Under the pieces are notes generated by a model. The model was not told the origin of the DNA. It was given only the letters and a program-made list of their open reading frames with translations, and ran no database searches. From contig OY987303.1 of the NCBI GenBank assembly GCA_963920635.1, positions 47,367,223-47,431,222 on the forward strand: a stretch of 64,000 nt of DNA. The letters are read 5' to 3'. How positions within the stretch are numbered: the stretch's first letter is position 1; every line of letters begins with the position of its first letter. Both the position numbers and the translations under genes were made by a program. Below, piece after piece: positions 35,055 to 45,440 of the stretch. Origin of the DNA: Pseudeuparius sepicola (lineage: Eukaryota; Arthropoda; Insecta; Coleoptera; Anthribidae).

Positions 35055-35560
35055 TTGACAGTCTTCCCCAACTATTTTCGGAACCGAATAATTTTTTATT
35101 TACAACCATGTATGTAATATCGACATTTCTGACTTTTTAGAAGTTTGAAAGTGTCAATTTTTTGACTTTTACTTCCCGCCCTCCCGCCCGGGTGGAAAGT
35201 TTACTTTATCTCGAGACACCTCGGTGTGTAATATACTATTAAAAGTAGACAATAGACAGGACAACAACCCTGAGGGGGTTTAAAAGTGGCGCACCATCAG
35301 GCAAGGGTAGAAAAATATTAAAAACGATGAACAAATCGGGGCCGCGCGTTAAATTCACATCAAATGACAGTCTTCCCCCACTTTTTTCGGAAACGAATAA
35401 TTTTTTAAAAGTAGATAATACATAGGACCACAACCCTGAGGGGGTTTAAAGGTGGCGCACTATCGGGCAAGGGTTGAAAAATATTAAAAACTATGAACAA
35501 ATCGAAGCCGCGCGTTAAATTCACGTCAAATTACAGTCTTCCCCCACTTTTTTCGAGATG
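35055..35560. repeat. Tandem repeat, period about 166 bp
   Basis: AAAAGTAGA begins units at 35241 and 35407, followed in both by ACAACCCTGAGGGGGTTTAAA, GTGGCGCAC.ATC.GGCAAGGGT, GCCGCGCGTTAAATTCAC and ACAGTCTTCCCCCACTTTTTTC. A partial third unit (GACAGTCTTCCCC...GAATAATTTTTTA) is at about 35058-35100. Confidence 0.85.
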
Positions 35561-36350
35561 ATAGGGCTACAGGCGAACACTCGCTAAAAAAAAGTAACGC
35601 GCCGCTGCTCTACGCTCTACCCTATGGGTGGTTGTGGAAATTTGCAATTTTTACAGATAATTTGTATTTTAAAACAAATACTTTATTCAGTTGATTGCCG
35701 ATCAGAAATTTATTATCCCAAGGTGTCCCAACAGATGGCTAATTATTAGTATAAAAAAATTGCGGCCTGAAAATCAGTTGTAAAATAGGTAGGTAGGTAG
35801 ATACCTACTCCACAAAAGACTTGTCAAAAAATTATGAGTGTGAAATCAGCAATGAGTTTTCTAGCAATGACTTCTCCGAGCGGCGCTCGGATACATTTCT
35901 GCTGCCTAGGGACTTAAAATAACAGTAAAGTGATAAAAACTGACGTGTTTGTTAAATTATTGTGTGCGCCTGTGAAGAAAGCAATAAACAGTTCGTCACA
36001 GCAACCGACATCATAAAAAAACGTGGATACCTACCAGCAGTAATTTTCAAAGGTACCTAGGTACCTAATTCTGCAAGCAGATTTATTCCACTCTGACATG
36101 CGGCAACGTCGCGGTATTCCCCTTCCTAATCTAACGTTATTCCCCTCCATCTCCTAGGGAGAGGTTAGACCTCCCCTCTCAGCGCTTCTAGTGACGATCC
36201 AGCGGCGTGCATTGAGCACGGATAAAGATTGATTTGCCCCATTTTCTAAACATCGATTAAAAAAAATTTTTTTTTCATTTTTCGGTTTTATGAACGTCCC
36301 CGATTACGTGGTTAAAATTTCTGTACCTATCAAAGATACACCCTGTATAT

Positions 36351-36957
36351 ACAGGGTGATTCAGGAGGAAATGTCAATATTTTAGGTACGTATTCGGGGA
36401 CCCAAAATAAACATAAAAGTTCCTATAAACATGGGTCCTATTCCCGGCCGTTACCGAAATACAGGGGTAAACAACATTCAATTTAAGGTTTTTATTACAT
36501 TATTTATAACAGGTAGGCTAGGTTTTGGGTGATTCAGGCGGAAATTCCTGTTGCTTAGCAATAGTAGACCTTAATCCTCTGGATTATTGTCTTTGGGGGT
36601 GGTTTAAATCATTGGTATATTCAAGTAAAGTAAACACTAGAGATGCATTACTCGATCGAATAATAAATGCAGCAGCAACTATAAGAAACAGGCCCGTATC
36701 CATTCATAGAGCGACCCGAGCTATTCACCAGAGAGCTGACTTATGTTTAGAAGTAAACGGTGGCATTTTTGAAAACTATAAAACCTAGCCTACCTGTTAT
36801 AAATAATGTAATAAAAACCTTAAATTGAATTTGAATGTTGTTTACCCCTGTATTTCGGTAACGGCCGGGAATAGGACCCATGTTTATAGGAACTTTTATG
36901 TTTATTTTGGGTCCCCGAATACGTACCTAAAATATTGACATTTCCTCCTGAATCACC

Positions 36958-36961
<4 letters not shown>
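36351..36961 (+). mobile_element. Short DD41D-type derivative with 180-bp TIRs
   Basis: ACAGGGTGATTCAGGAGGAAATGTC at the left is mirrored at the right end. The arms, about 36351-36530 and 36782-36961, are near-perfect inverted repeats. Its left end is separated from the right end of the preceding element by only ATAT. The 250-bp centre holds a transposase C-terminus. Confidence 0.92.
36531..36788 (+). pseudogene. DD41D-type transposase C-terminal fragment
   Basis: The centre of the element encodes VDLNPLDYCLWGWFKSLVYS, the last catalytic-D region. A helical stretch with NRPVSIHRATRAIHQRADLC and the ending NGGIFENYKT follow, typical of this insect group; the related complete element is at 58730-60877. 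The first about 20 codons (GDSGGNSCC...) come from a second copy of the terminal sequence GGGTGATTCAGG, so this is a deletion product, not a gene. Confidence 0.85.

Positions 36962-37030
<69 letters not shown>
36955..37030. repeat. (TA)n microsatellite
   Basis: About 70 bp of uninterrupted TA directly after the right end of the DD41D derivative. It probably expanded from the TA target duplication. Confidence 0.97.
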
Positions 37031-37033
<3 letters not shown>

Positions 37034-37083
37034 TATGCGTAAAAGATGGGAACAGATACCCGGGTCGAAGTGGCCCTGATAGA

Positions 37084-37113
37084 GACCAGACGGTCTCAAT
37101 AGACCGTCTGGTC
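37084..37113. repeat. Perfect 13-bp stem hairpin
   Basis: GACCAGACGGTCT, loop CAAT, AGACCGTCTGGTC. The stem is perfect and GC-rich, and no T run follows. Function unknown. Confidence 0.9.
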
Positions 37114-37538
37114 CCGCGGTATAGAGAAAAAATGTATGCGACTACTATATTTTATATTCCGTACAACTGCGCGGAGCTTACCGTGGTCCTTGTCGTCTTC
37201 TTGTCAGTACGGGCTTTGAGTGGGCGACCTCTATGTGCAATGTGCCAAATCCCCCTTTTTTCCGCGTTCTTTTTCTTTTTTTCTTTCTTCGCGTCGACAC
37301 TCAATCTTTTTTGTCTTGTCCTGTATGGTGCTTTTTTTTTGTCTGGTGTCCGTTCTATCGTCTGTATGTACAGTATGTCGTAGTCCGGCACAGTTGTAGG
37401 TATTTATTTTTAGTTAGATAACAAAGAAACAAATTAAAATTTAGAAAATATTTTGCATTTTGATGGTCAATAAACATTGTTTAATTAGGGTTGGTTTCCT
37501 TGTAGTGGCCTGTGTTATTATTTTGATAATAAATAAAT

Positions 37539-37661
37539 ACAGGGTGTTCAAAAACTAACATTAAAATTTAATTGGTATGTGATGTATGGGTATATGTCTT
37601 GATGACTCAACTAAGAACAGTATGTGAATTTATTTACCCACGTATTTTTTGCTCACCCTGT
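37539..37661. mobile_element. 123-bp MITE-like segment with ACAGGGTG ends
   Basis: ACAGGGTGTTCAAAAACTAAC at the left and TTTTTTGCTCACCCTGT at the right are imperfect inverted repeats, and the ends are flanked by AT-rich sequence. No coding content. Confidence 0.6.
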
Positions 37662-37764
37662 AAATACCGTGCCACGTCTAAAAGTCCTTAAAAGCCATAA
37701 ACACGCCTATTTTCCTCTTAATTATCTTACGCCTTCGGATAATCCTCACACGAGGCTTATGCTC

Positions 37765-37985
37765 TCGCTCCGCACAGTCGTAAATTTAGAAATCACATCG
37801 GCTCCTTAATAGAGATGCAAACGATTTTTGTTACGGTTTACGACCCTTAACTACCTTAATTTAGCCTCCGGTCACACAATATTTTCTAATTAATATATTA
37901 GTGTCGGTACTTTGTAAATCATAGTACTTTCTTGCTGCATGGCGCTGATATTTACAGGGGTCATTAGCGCTTGCAGTGGCGCAAG
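37765..37985 (+). repeat. Dispersed ~215-bp repeat, copy B
   Basis: Direct-orientation homologue of 31228-31440, with about 80 percent similarity by eye. The copies lie 6.5 kb apart, on either side of the 32.8-37.0 kb elements. Confidence 0.75.
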
Positions 37986-39448
37986 TCGTCGAATGGAGAA
38001 GTAAGGCTTAAGGCTTTTTCTTGGTAATATTCTAGGAATACGATTTCTTTATTGATCTTTTGTGTATTTATACCTTCAAAACGACTCATCTCGAACAAGT
38101 TTATTGTTTTAATTAATCGCGAAAGTGACATTTTCGACAGATATTACGTTTGAATATCCAAGGCAAAACCGATTTTTTTACCTTGTTAACTATCATTTAT
38201 GTCATAAACTTAAGGCGAGAACTGCATAATTTAGAATAGTACATAACATACCACTTTTGACAAATTGGTGTTTGTATTGAGCAAATATGCGGTTGCGAAG
38301 CAACGAAGTGGTAAATGCTGTTAGGATTTAATCTCTAGCAAGTAAAGAGCTGCTATACTACTGCCTTATTGGATGCAAGTAGTATGAGGGGAATAATCTG
38401 CCTAAAATCAGAAACTACTAAAACGTTTTATTTTGTCAGTTATAGTATGGATTTTCATCAAGTTAAAAGACCAACGTCCAATAAATATCTATTTCGCTAA
38501 GATGTTCAACCTTTTTAGATATAATTATTTCATTTAATTTTAATTGAATAGAAACAAAACGATTTTGTGAAGTCGCTGCCAAGTAATATTTCAATTTTTT
38601 TACGAGCTCCAATTCATAAGAGGCTCTGTTTTATTTGGTAGTTTTTCGTATTTGCATTTTTGTTAACTTTCGTGACCGTAAATAAAGGAATGCGCCTACC
38701 AAACTAAAGAGTTAATAGTTTGTTTTTGCTTTGAAAATTTTGAGTGTGAAGAAAATCCTGACAGTTACTATTACCTTATACTGAGTGATTCAGTTTCAGT
38801 TCAGTTATGTTTACTTTTGCAAATAGTGCGTTTCTATTGCATGTTTTATAACGAGTCGACACCCTGTCATGTGACACAAGATTGTTAGTTAAACCTTTAA
38901 ATCTAGGGTTGTAAATAATAGTTATTTATGTACCAAGGCACTGAAGTTCAACTTTTTATGACTCATGTGGAATTTAGTTGCCGAGGCAAATAAACTACTT
39001 CAGTGCCGATTTCTGAGCTTTTAATGACGATTTTGAGACACTTCACTGCCGATTTCAAGAAAAATATATTTACGGATATTGTGGTAAAATTTTCCATTTT
39101 TTTTCTTACCTTAAGGCCAAAGTATTTTTTTTAAATATGCGAGTGCTTACAAATTATTATTTGGTTAATTTTAAAGCACGAGTGGTATTTAGGAAGAATA
39201 TGTCACGAATTTAAAATCATAACTTTTTTAAGCTTAAAGTAAATTATTTAATTATTGAATAATAAAAAGTGCGTAAAAGAAAAAGCGATGAGCTAGCACT
39301 TACAACAAACAAAAAAAGAATAACCGCATACACGAGTTTCTTGCTTGGCAATCATCAGTACGATATAACATTAACAAAGTCGAAAAGATAGGCCTGAGTT
39401 GGGAAGCAACAAATGAAGTCCAGGCAGGAGCCAACAGCACATCTGAGC
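37986..39448. other. Unassigned spacer
   Basis: No gene is recognised. AATAGTTATTTATGTACCAAGGCACTGAAGTTCAAC at about 38919-38955 is a partial copy of one arm of the hairpin MITE at 42294-42402, and a diverged second stretch (CTTCAGTGCCGATTT) follows. Confidence 0.5.
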
Positions 39449-39452
39449 TTAA

Positions 39453-40271
39453 GGCTGGGTTCATGAAAAGTATTCTTTTGCGTTACAGTTGGCATTTGCG
39501 TTAAGTTAGTGTTAGTTTTTAGCTACAACTTTTGCAGTAAAGGTGTATTGTTCATGAAAGGAAAATTAACCGTTTAAAATATAACCTTTTTTATTAATCA
39601 AATGGTTCAAAACTGTAATTGCTGCAATTTTACTACAATTTAATAAAATAGCTAATTATTAATTTTCTAGTTGCAATAGCAGAATGCAAAAATCAGCACA
39701 TTGAATAAAATGGCCATTTAACAGTATATGGACTCCAACCTGATGGCCTATTTCTGCACAGTCTTCTTTCTTTTGCGTATCTATTTCTAACGTTCTTCAT
39801 GATAGTTCGCATCTTTCGGATTCCACAGATGTGGAAATCCCCGTATTAGATCAATCAGAGTCCCAGTTTGGGCATCCATATCCATTTATTACCTGCACTC
39901 TGCTACAAACACCTAATTAGTACCCCCTAAGCCTGATCGAGAAATATCTACCCAAATATGCCACAAGTCACATAGAGTAGACTACAAAAACCACGGCCTC
40001 GCGGAAATTCGCGGGTAACCTCTAAAATGACGTTAGGAAAAATTGTTTTGACAGGGCGCGCACGCGCATTTTTTAAAGATAATTACCATTAACCCTACGC
40101 TTACGGTTAAAGTTGAAAATATTCAACTTCAAGGTCATATCAGTAGTGTTTAAGCTTAACTTTACAGCAAAATTAATTTCATGAACAGTCTTATATAAAA
40201 CTGTACTTTCAACTTTAATACTAATGCTATTATTAGTTCCTAACGCAAAAGAACAGTTTCATGAACAAGCC
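39453..40271. mobile_element. MITE with TTAA target duplication
   Basis: GGCTGGGTTCATGAAAAGTA at the left, then TTCTTTTGCGTTA. The right end is the mirror, AACGCAAAAGAACAGTTTCATGAACAAGCC. TTAA flanks both sides (39449-39452, 40272-40275). TTAA is the piggyBac target; the terminal GGCT is not the classical CCY start, so the superfamily is inferred. No coding sequence. Confidence 0.8.
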
Positions 40272-40944
40272 TTAAGTCAGTATATTTGGGGCTTGTAACC
40301 AAGATAACCCAGAGGCGGATTTACCAATGGGAGCAATGGGCGGCCACCCGGGGCCCCCTTCATTTGGGGGCCCCGAGCTTCGGCCTGCTCTGATTCTCTG
40401 CACGGTTCGGCCCCTCAAATTTGGACGTAGTTAGACCGTAGTGGACTAGAAGCGCCCTGCAGTACCTGGTAGCTCAAAACACGATGTCGAGAGTCGAGAC
40501 ACTCCAGACCCCGGAGGCCCGGTAGGTAACTTTTGTACAGGGATTTCAGATCTGAATTTGACATTTGAGGCGCTCTCGCTCAAATTCTAGGTCTCAGGAG
40601 TCGTAACAGTACCTACCACAAAATATAAATATATACCTAATAATATAAGCAACAAGTATAGCAACCATTTTCCATTTTAATAGTTTGTGATTTGCCAAAA
40701 CTTAGCGGTTATTACAGGTTATTGGGAGTCTGTGTGTTATTTGTTATAAGTTATAAGTAGTTTAAGTTTAACATGAGAATGAAGCGAATATATGAATCGG
40801 GTTCTCAAAACGAAAGAAGGACTAAAAAGAAAAACAGCGTTAATTCAATTCGTAAACTACACGAAGTGTGAAAATCTAGAATCACCAATATAAATATACA
40901 AATGTATAAATGAAGATTTGAAATCCACATTTCCTAACGTTCAG

Positions 40945-41165
40945 ACTATATTAAAAATATTTTTAATCATTCCAGTTGCAAATGAAACGGGAGAGAAATC
41001 ATTTTCAATTTTGAAGAGGGTGAAAAATATCCTTCGCAATAAAATGACCTAGAATAGACGTGCGCTAAGCATTTTACAAATTGAAAATGGGGAGATGAAT
41101 AATTTAAAGACCTAAGAGATTATCGACAAATTTGCATCCGAAAAAGAAAGAAAGAAGAATTTTTA
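40945..41165 (+). pseudogene. hAT transposase C-terminal domain
   Basis: The plus strand reads IPVANETGEKSFSILKRVKN, the hAT dimerisation signature (consensus P..N...ERSFS.LK.IK). A stop follows, then RRALSILQIENGEMNNL and a lysine-rich end. The N-terminal zinc finger and catalytic domain are absent. Single in-frame stops at about 41050 and 41113. Confidence 0.85.
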
Positions 41166-41183
41166 AAAAAATTATAGGCATAT

Positions 41184-41886
41184 ACAGGGTGAGTCACATT
41201 TAAAGGCAGAGCCGAAAACACAAGGTAGAACTCGCTAAAATAAGCACACATGCTTAATAAACATTAGCTCAAAAACGCTTGGTTCTCCATATACAGCGTG
41301 TTGAAAAATTTTCCAAAAATAACATATTTTTGAAATTTTTCTCTAGCCCGTTTAAGAATTTCAACCAAATTTGGTACACATTTTGCATCGGTAAGTTGCC
41401 ATTTTGTGCAATAATTTGGCCCCACTCAGATGACCCAGATACAAATAGTTACTTTTAATAATTTAAAAAAAATGGAATACGGTCCAAAAATTTTGCCTTT
41501 TTTTGGATAGTCCATTCAATTTGGAACAAAAAGCGCCTCCTGGTATTTTTTTATTTCTGGTACAGTTTCTTCGTAATTTCGGATTTTTTAAACTAGTGCC
41601 AAGGTGATTATGCTGGCATTTAAAATAAAATTATCTGTATCTACACCGCTGCTCATCTGAACAGGGCCAAATTATTGTACAAAATGACAACCCATAATAT
41701 CTATCAAATTTTGTTGTAATTCCAAAACGGGCTCGAAAGAAATTAAAAAATATATGTTAAAATTTACAACACGCTGTATATGGAGAACCAAGCGTTTTTG
41801 ACCTAATGTTTATTAAGCATATGTGCTTATTTTAGCGAATTCTATCTTGTGTTTTCGGATCTGCCTTTAGATGTGACTCACCCTGT
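41184..41886. mobile_element. Foldback element, ACAGGGTG ends, ~350-bp arms
   Basis: ACAGGGTGAGTCACATTTAAAGGC at the left is mirrored at the right. Collinear mirrored blocks reach almost to the centre: AAGCACACATGCTTAATAAACA, GCTTGGTTCTCCATATACAGCGTG, AATTTGG..CACATTTTG and GGCCC.ACTCAGATGA. No coding sequence; TA-rich flanks. It lies directly after the hAT transposase remnant. Confidence 0.9.
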
Positions 41887-41962
41887 ATATGTACAGCATA
41901 TTTCTAATGTTGTATATTGCCACCCATAAAGTTTGTACTATATAGACACTGCATAATTGGTT

Positions 41963-41990
41963 TAAGTAAGTAAGTAAGTAAGTAAGTAAT
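41963..41990. repeat. (TAAG)n microsatellite
   Basis: Six to seven tandem TAAG units. Confidence 0.9.
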
Positions 41991-42293
41991 GTATTTATTT
42001 ATAAACCAAAACGAATACAATGATTCCATACAGGTACAGACCGAATAATTTTCGATGGTTTTATGGGGTATCTCCGTTATTTGCATAGATAGAAAAAACA
42101 AGGTAGGTGTTCATGAGTTAATTTTTTGAGATATTTACGATCCTCAAAACAGATCTCTGATATCTCCAATACTTTAGGAGATACAGGGCGTTTTTGAAAT
42201 TTTTGCAATTATCATAGCTCATTTGTTTTTAAACCTATATATTTCGTTGAAAACGCTTTATACGCACTTTTTACGTAGAATCCATTGGAGTAA

Positions 42294-42402
42294 ACAGTTT
42301 TTCTATAAAATAGTTATTTATGTACCAAGGCACTGAAGTTGAATTATTAAGTTGAACTTCAGTGCCTTGGTAGGTAAAATAACTATTTTTTAGAAAAACT
42401 GT
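42294..42402. mobile_element. 109-bp hairpin MITE
   Basis: ACAGTTTTTCTA..AAATAGTTATTTA..TACCAAGGCACTGAAGTTGAA folds onto the mirrored GTTGAACTTCAGTGCCTTGGTA..TAACTATTTT..TAGAAAAACTGT with a loop of about 7 nt. It terminates the DIRS homology. A one-arm relative is at about 38919. Confidence 0.85.
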
Positions 42403-43596
42403 TCAGCATCGGAAAATATTTCAATGACAAAATCGGTTTGTTTGAAATACAATTTTGGGCACTGGTTTAAAGTGTTAATCCACCAAGTGATGGGCTGGCC
42501 CAGAGAGGTATGAATAGTCATGATTTTGTTGTAGTTACCCCCCCCCCCCTTTTTAAGGAGAGATATTTATACCTTTCAAATTTTTTCGTGTGGAAATAGC
42601 CATACGGTACTGCCGGACAAATGGATATTAGTGTACCTATAAGTTTGGCGAATTCCCTGATACGACAATTATTTGTGTTGCGGAATTTTAATAATAGCTT
42701 TAAAGTTGTAGTAATTTTGTCCGTTGGTAAGGATAATGACATGTCTGTAGAGTTAAACATAAAACCCAAGTATTTGCACTCCTGAGAAGGGGTAATTTGG
42801 CTTTTCTTAAAATTAATGATAAATCCTAGAGTTTGTAACAGATTTTTTGTAATGTTGACCTGTCTTTGACATTCGTCAAAAGTTCTACCCATGATGAGAA
42901 TATCGTCGAGATATATAACTGCTAATATACCTTGGAGTCGTAATTGGGTGATAACGGGTTTTAAAATTTTGGTAAAGATATATGGTGCTATGTTGAGACC
43001 AAAACAAAGGCATGAAAATTCGTAAGTGTAGGAGTTAAATTGAAAGCGTAAAAACTTCCTGTGCCTTTTGTAAATTGGAATTAAAAAATAGTCAAGACGC
43101 CTATTTCAAGGTCAAGGGAAGCCATAAAACAGTTTTCGAAGACTAACTGCTGAGCCATTCGATAGTCTTCTAATTTGAAGTGAGGAGGTTTTATAAATTC
43201 ATTGAGTTGTTTTAGATTTAAAATGAATCTAGCAGTTCCGTCGGGTTTCCGACGAAGAAAATAAGGGGATATAAACTCTCTTTTTTCTTTTTGACATTTG
43301 CTTACTACCCTTTTATCCAGTAAGTCGTTAATAACAGTTTGCATTATAGATTTTTCCCTTGACGAAATTACCTTGGGCATTTTTAGTTTTGTCATTTTTG
43401 GAGTAGAGGAAAAAGGTATTTTAAAGCCTTTAATAGTGTTTAAAATAAACGAACTTTTTGTAATTTTAACCCATTCAGGGATAAACTGTTGCAATCTACC
43501 TGCTATTTGGTATACCTCTACGGCTTCTGGAATGGTCTCCGATGTCGCTGGTCCTTGTCTCGGGTCCGGTCTGACGATGGAAACCTCTTCTTCCAA
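42403..43596 (-). pseudogene. DIRS-type reverse transcriptase/RNase H
   Basis: From 43596 leftward: GRLQQFIPEWVKITKSSFIL, SREKSIMQTVINDLLDKRVV, SPYFLRRKPDGTARFILNLK and ENCFMASLDLE (motif A aspartate), then a disrupted junction at about 43090-43115. In a shifted frame FLRFQFNSYTYEFSCLCFGL and VIYLDDILIMG (active-site YLDD, about 42905) follow, then LGFIINFKKSQITPSQE. After a run of C at 42540-42550, NYNKIMTIHTSLGQPITWW marks the start of the RNase H region. Such elements use a tyrosine recombinase; none is seen because the copy stops at 42402. Confidence 0.85.
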
Positions 43597-44327
43597 TGAG
43601 CTTTGGAGGTTGAAGGTATGTCTTTCACATATTCTTTTTTCCTCTGTTTGAATCTTGGGCGCTTGAAGTTTAAAGACGAGGAACCTGGAGTTTTATCAGG
43701 GACCTTTATTTCCTTGCTTGATTTCTCTATTTCTTTTGCTGCGCGGCATTTTTCTTGAAAATTGCTGCCAAATAACCACGAGTCCGACGGACAGTCCTGA
43801 GCCACTTTCCTTGCAGATGGAGCCAGTTTAGATGATAGCAACAACCGTCTATGCGCGTTAAGGCCATGGAATCCCGCCGCTACTAATTTGGCTGCGTCGG
43901 CAAGAAGTTTTATATCTTCAGCTCTTTCTGGAATGTCTATCGTTTGTCCCAAAAGTTGGCCAAAGCCAGCCAATGCTTTGCCCAAGTGTGTTTGAACTTT
44001 AGATAAATAAGTATCTGTATTTTTTTGGTCCATTGACATCAGGGCAAGAACTTCCGGCTTTACCTGCGGTGCTTGTAATAGACTGGCATTTGAAGGTGTT
44101 AAAAACTTCTGGTGGAGTTCTTTAAGACACTCTTTTTCTAACCCTTTTGAAATATAGGACGAGCACCGAGTCCATATTTGTGCGTTTAGTGGCGGCCCGG
44201 TAGCGGTCTCATCGTCTGGGTTAAGCCCCAATAGGTCGTTGAAAGTCTCAGGAAGTTCCGTCTGGGGTTCAACCAGTAAAGTCGGACGCAGAGCTTGAAT
44301 TTGAGGATGAGTAAGACTCTGATTCAC
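43518..44327 (-). CDS. DIRS-type first ORF (gag-like), open over 269 codons
   Basis: Uninterrupted frame starting MNQSLTHPQIQALRP and ending QRHRRPFQKP. It overlaps the RT frame by 79 bases in another phase, the arrangement found in DIRS elements. The middle part is helical (LGKALAGFGQLLGQTIDIPERAEDIKLLADAAKLV; two segments of about residues 125-165), and the C-terminal 80 residues are strongly basic (KFKRPRFKQRKKE-like, RDKDQRHRR), consistent with an RNA-binding gag-like protein. Start chosen as the first ATG after upstream stops. Intact despite the dead RT. Confidence 0.7.
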   Translation of the reverse strand: MNQSLTHPQIQALRPTLLVEPQTELPETFNDLLGLNPDDETATGPPLNAQIWTRCSSYISKGLEKECLKELHQKFLTPSNASLLQAPQVKPEVLALMSMDQKNTDTYLSKVQTHLGKALAGFGQLLGQTIDIPERAEDIKLLADAAKLVAAGFHGLNAHRRLLLSSKLAPSARKVAQDCPSDSWLFGSNFQEKCRAAKEIEKSSKEIKVPDKTPGSSSLNFKRPRFKQRKKEYVKDIPSTSKAHWKKRFPSSDRTRDKDQRHRRPFQKP

Positions 44328-45440
44328 CTGAAAATGTGGAAAAGAAAACCCACTTTTAGTTAGTGTGTGTTTTTTGGGGCCCCTGTAAAATTTGCCGATA
44401 GCGGCGAACGGGTCTCGATTTGAAATCCCGCCTTAAAATAAACAGCCCAAAAAGCGGCAATGTTTATGTTTTTGTTAGGCAGGCGATAAAAACGTGAGCC
44501 CATAATAAAAAATGGTTGGCCGACCGATCGAAAAACGCCTCGGTGAGTAACCATTATGGGTAAATGCTAGAACAAGCAAAAAATACGCTCTATGCCACAT
44601 AAAGTCGCAGTACGAGCGTTTTCTTACGTAACCCACATAAAGTAGGGAAACTGCGTATTTTGCCCACAATAAGAACTGTAAAGAAACAGGAGAATGATAT
44701 AAGTATAAGTACTTACTGTCTGAAGAACTGGAAGAGATTTGGCGCAATAGGTTTTTATACAACTTCTTGTATTTTTGTTCACTGTCCCGCTTTGATCTTT
44801 TTTATTTACGATGATGATGGCGCGCTTGCTCTCTTTTCCTTTTCGGCATTTTTCACACTGGAGAGGACGGTACGAAGCGAACACTATCACACAACAGAAA
44901 ATAATGAGGCGCCGCGGACTCGACGACTGCCGAGCGGGGCGGGGGGGGGACATGTATACACGGTGAGGAAAATGAAACTCTTTAAACGTTGTGGACACTA
45001 TCACCAATGGGAATATACTACAGTGTGTTATATATTGGAAACCAAATGTGACATATAATTATAAATTGTGACACCATGAAACTCAATTGAAAATCTGTAC
45101 TTATCTAACCGCACTCTTGGGACATTTACAATTCTGGTGTGATAAGTATGGAATTCATTTCTAATTTGAAAGGATAAGGCAGAGTGCCTCTCTTTACACA
45201 TGATGCTATGTATGTACATACAAGTCTGATATGAAAAAATGCCATCAATACTGAGAATTCTGTACCTGATATATAATTCATTAGTGTGATATCTGACTGG
45301 TAAAGAGTATATTTATACTTTTTATTGCTTTATTCTGTAAAGTTTGAACGGGCCTGACATAATTACTTTGAGTTTAAAAGAAAATTTATTTTTGTTATTT
45401 TAACCCCCCCCCCCCGTTATAGATTGTTTTGCTCGTCGAA
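44328..45440 (-). other. 5' part of the DIRS copy and remaining hAT sequence
   Basis: Contains a GC-rich patch (44900-44955) with a G9 run, and a minus-strand 64-codon frame without recognised motifs. The boundary between DIRS and hAT was not found; it probably lies between 44560 and 45060. A C10 run is at about 45404, close to the hAT right end. Confidence 0.4.

Larger units (their letters stand above)
32807..36346. mobile_element. Putative 3.5-kb element with ACAGGGTG terminal inverted repeats
   Basis: The left end ACAGGGTGTAACTTTGATAA continues with GTACAGAAATTTTAA. The right end, read in reverse complement, gives ACAGGGTGTATCTTTGATAG then GTACAGAAATTTTAA. The match covers about 38 bp and then fades. 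The interior has no recognised transposase; it holds triplicated segments (33100-33870), a CpG-rich block (34200-34985) and a second tandem repeat (35055-35560). It may be one non-autonomous element that carries captured DNA, or two partial elements. Confidence 0.6.

Noticed and set aside
44660..45058. 132-codon plus-strand frame
   Set aside because: Lies antisense in the DIRS leader, no domain recognised.
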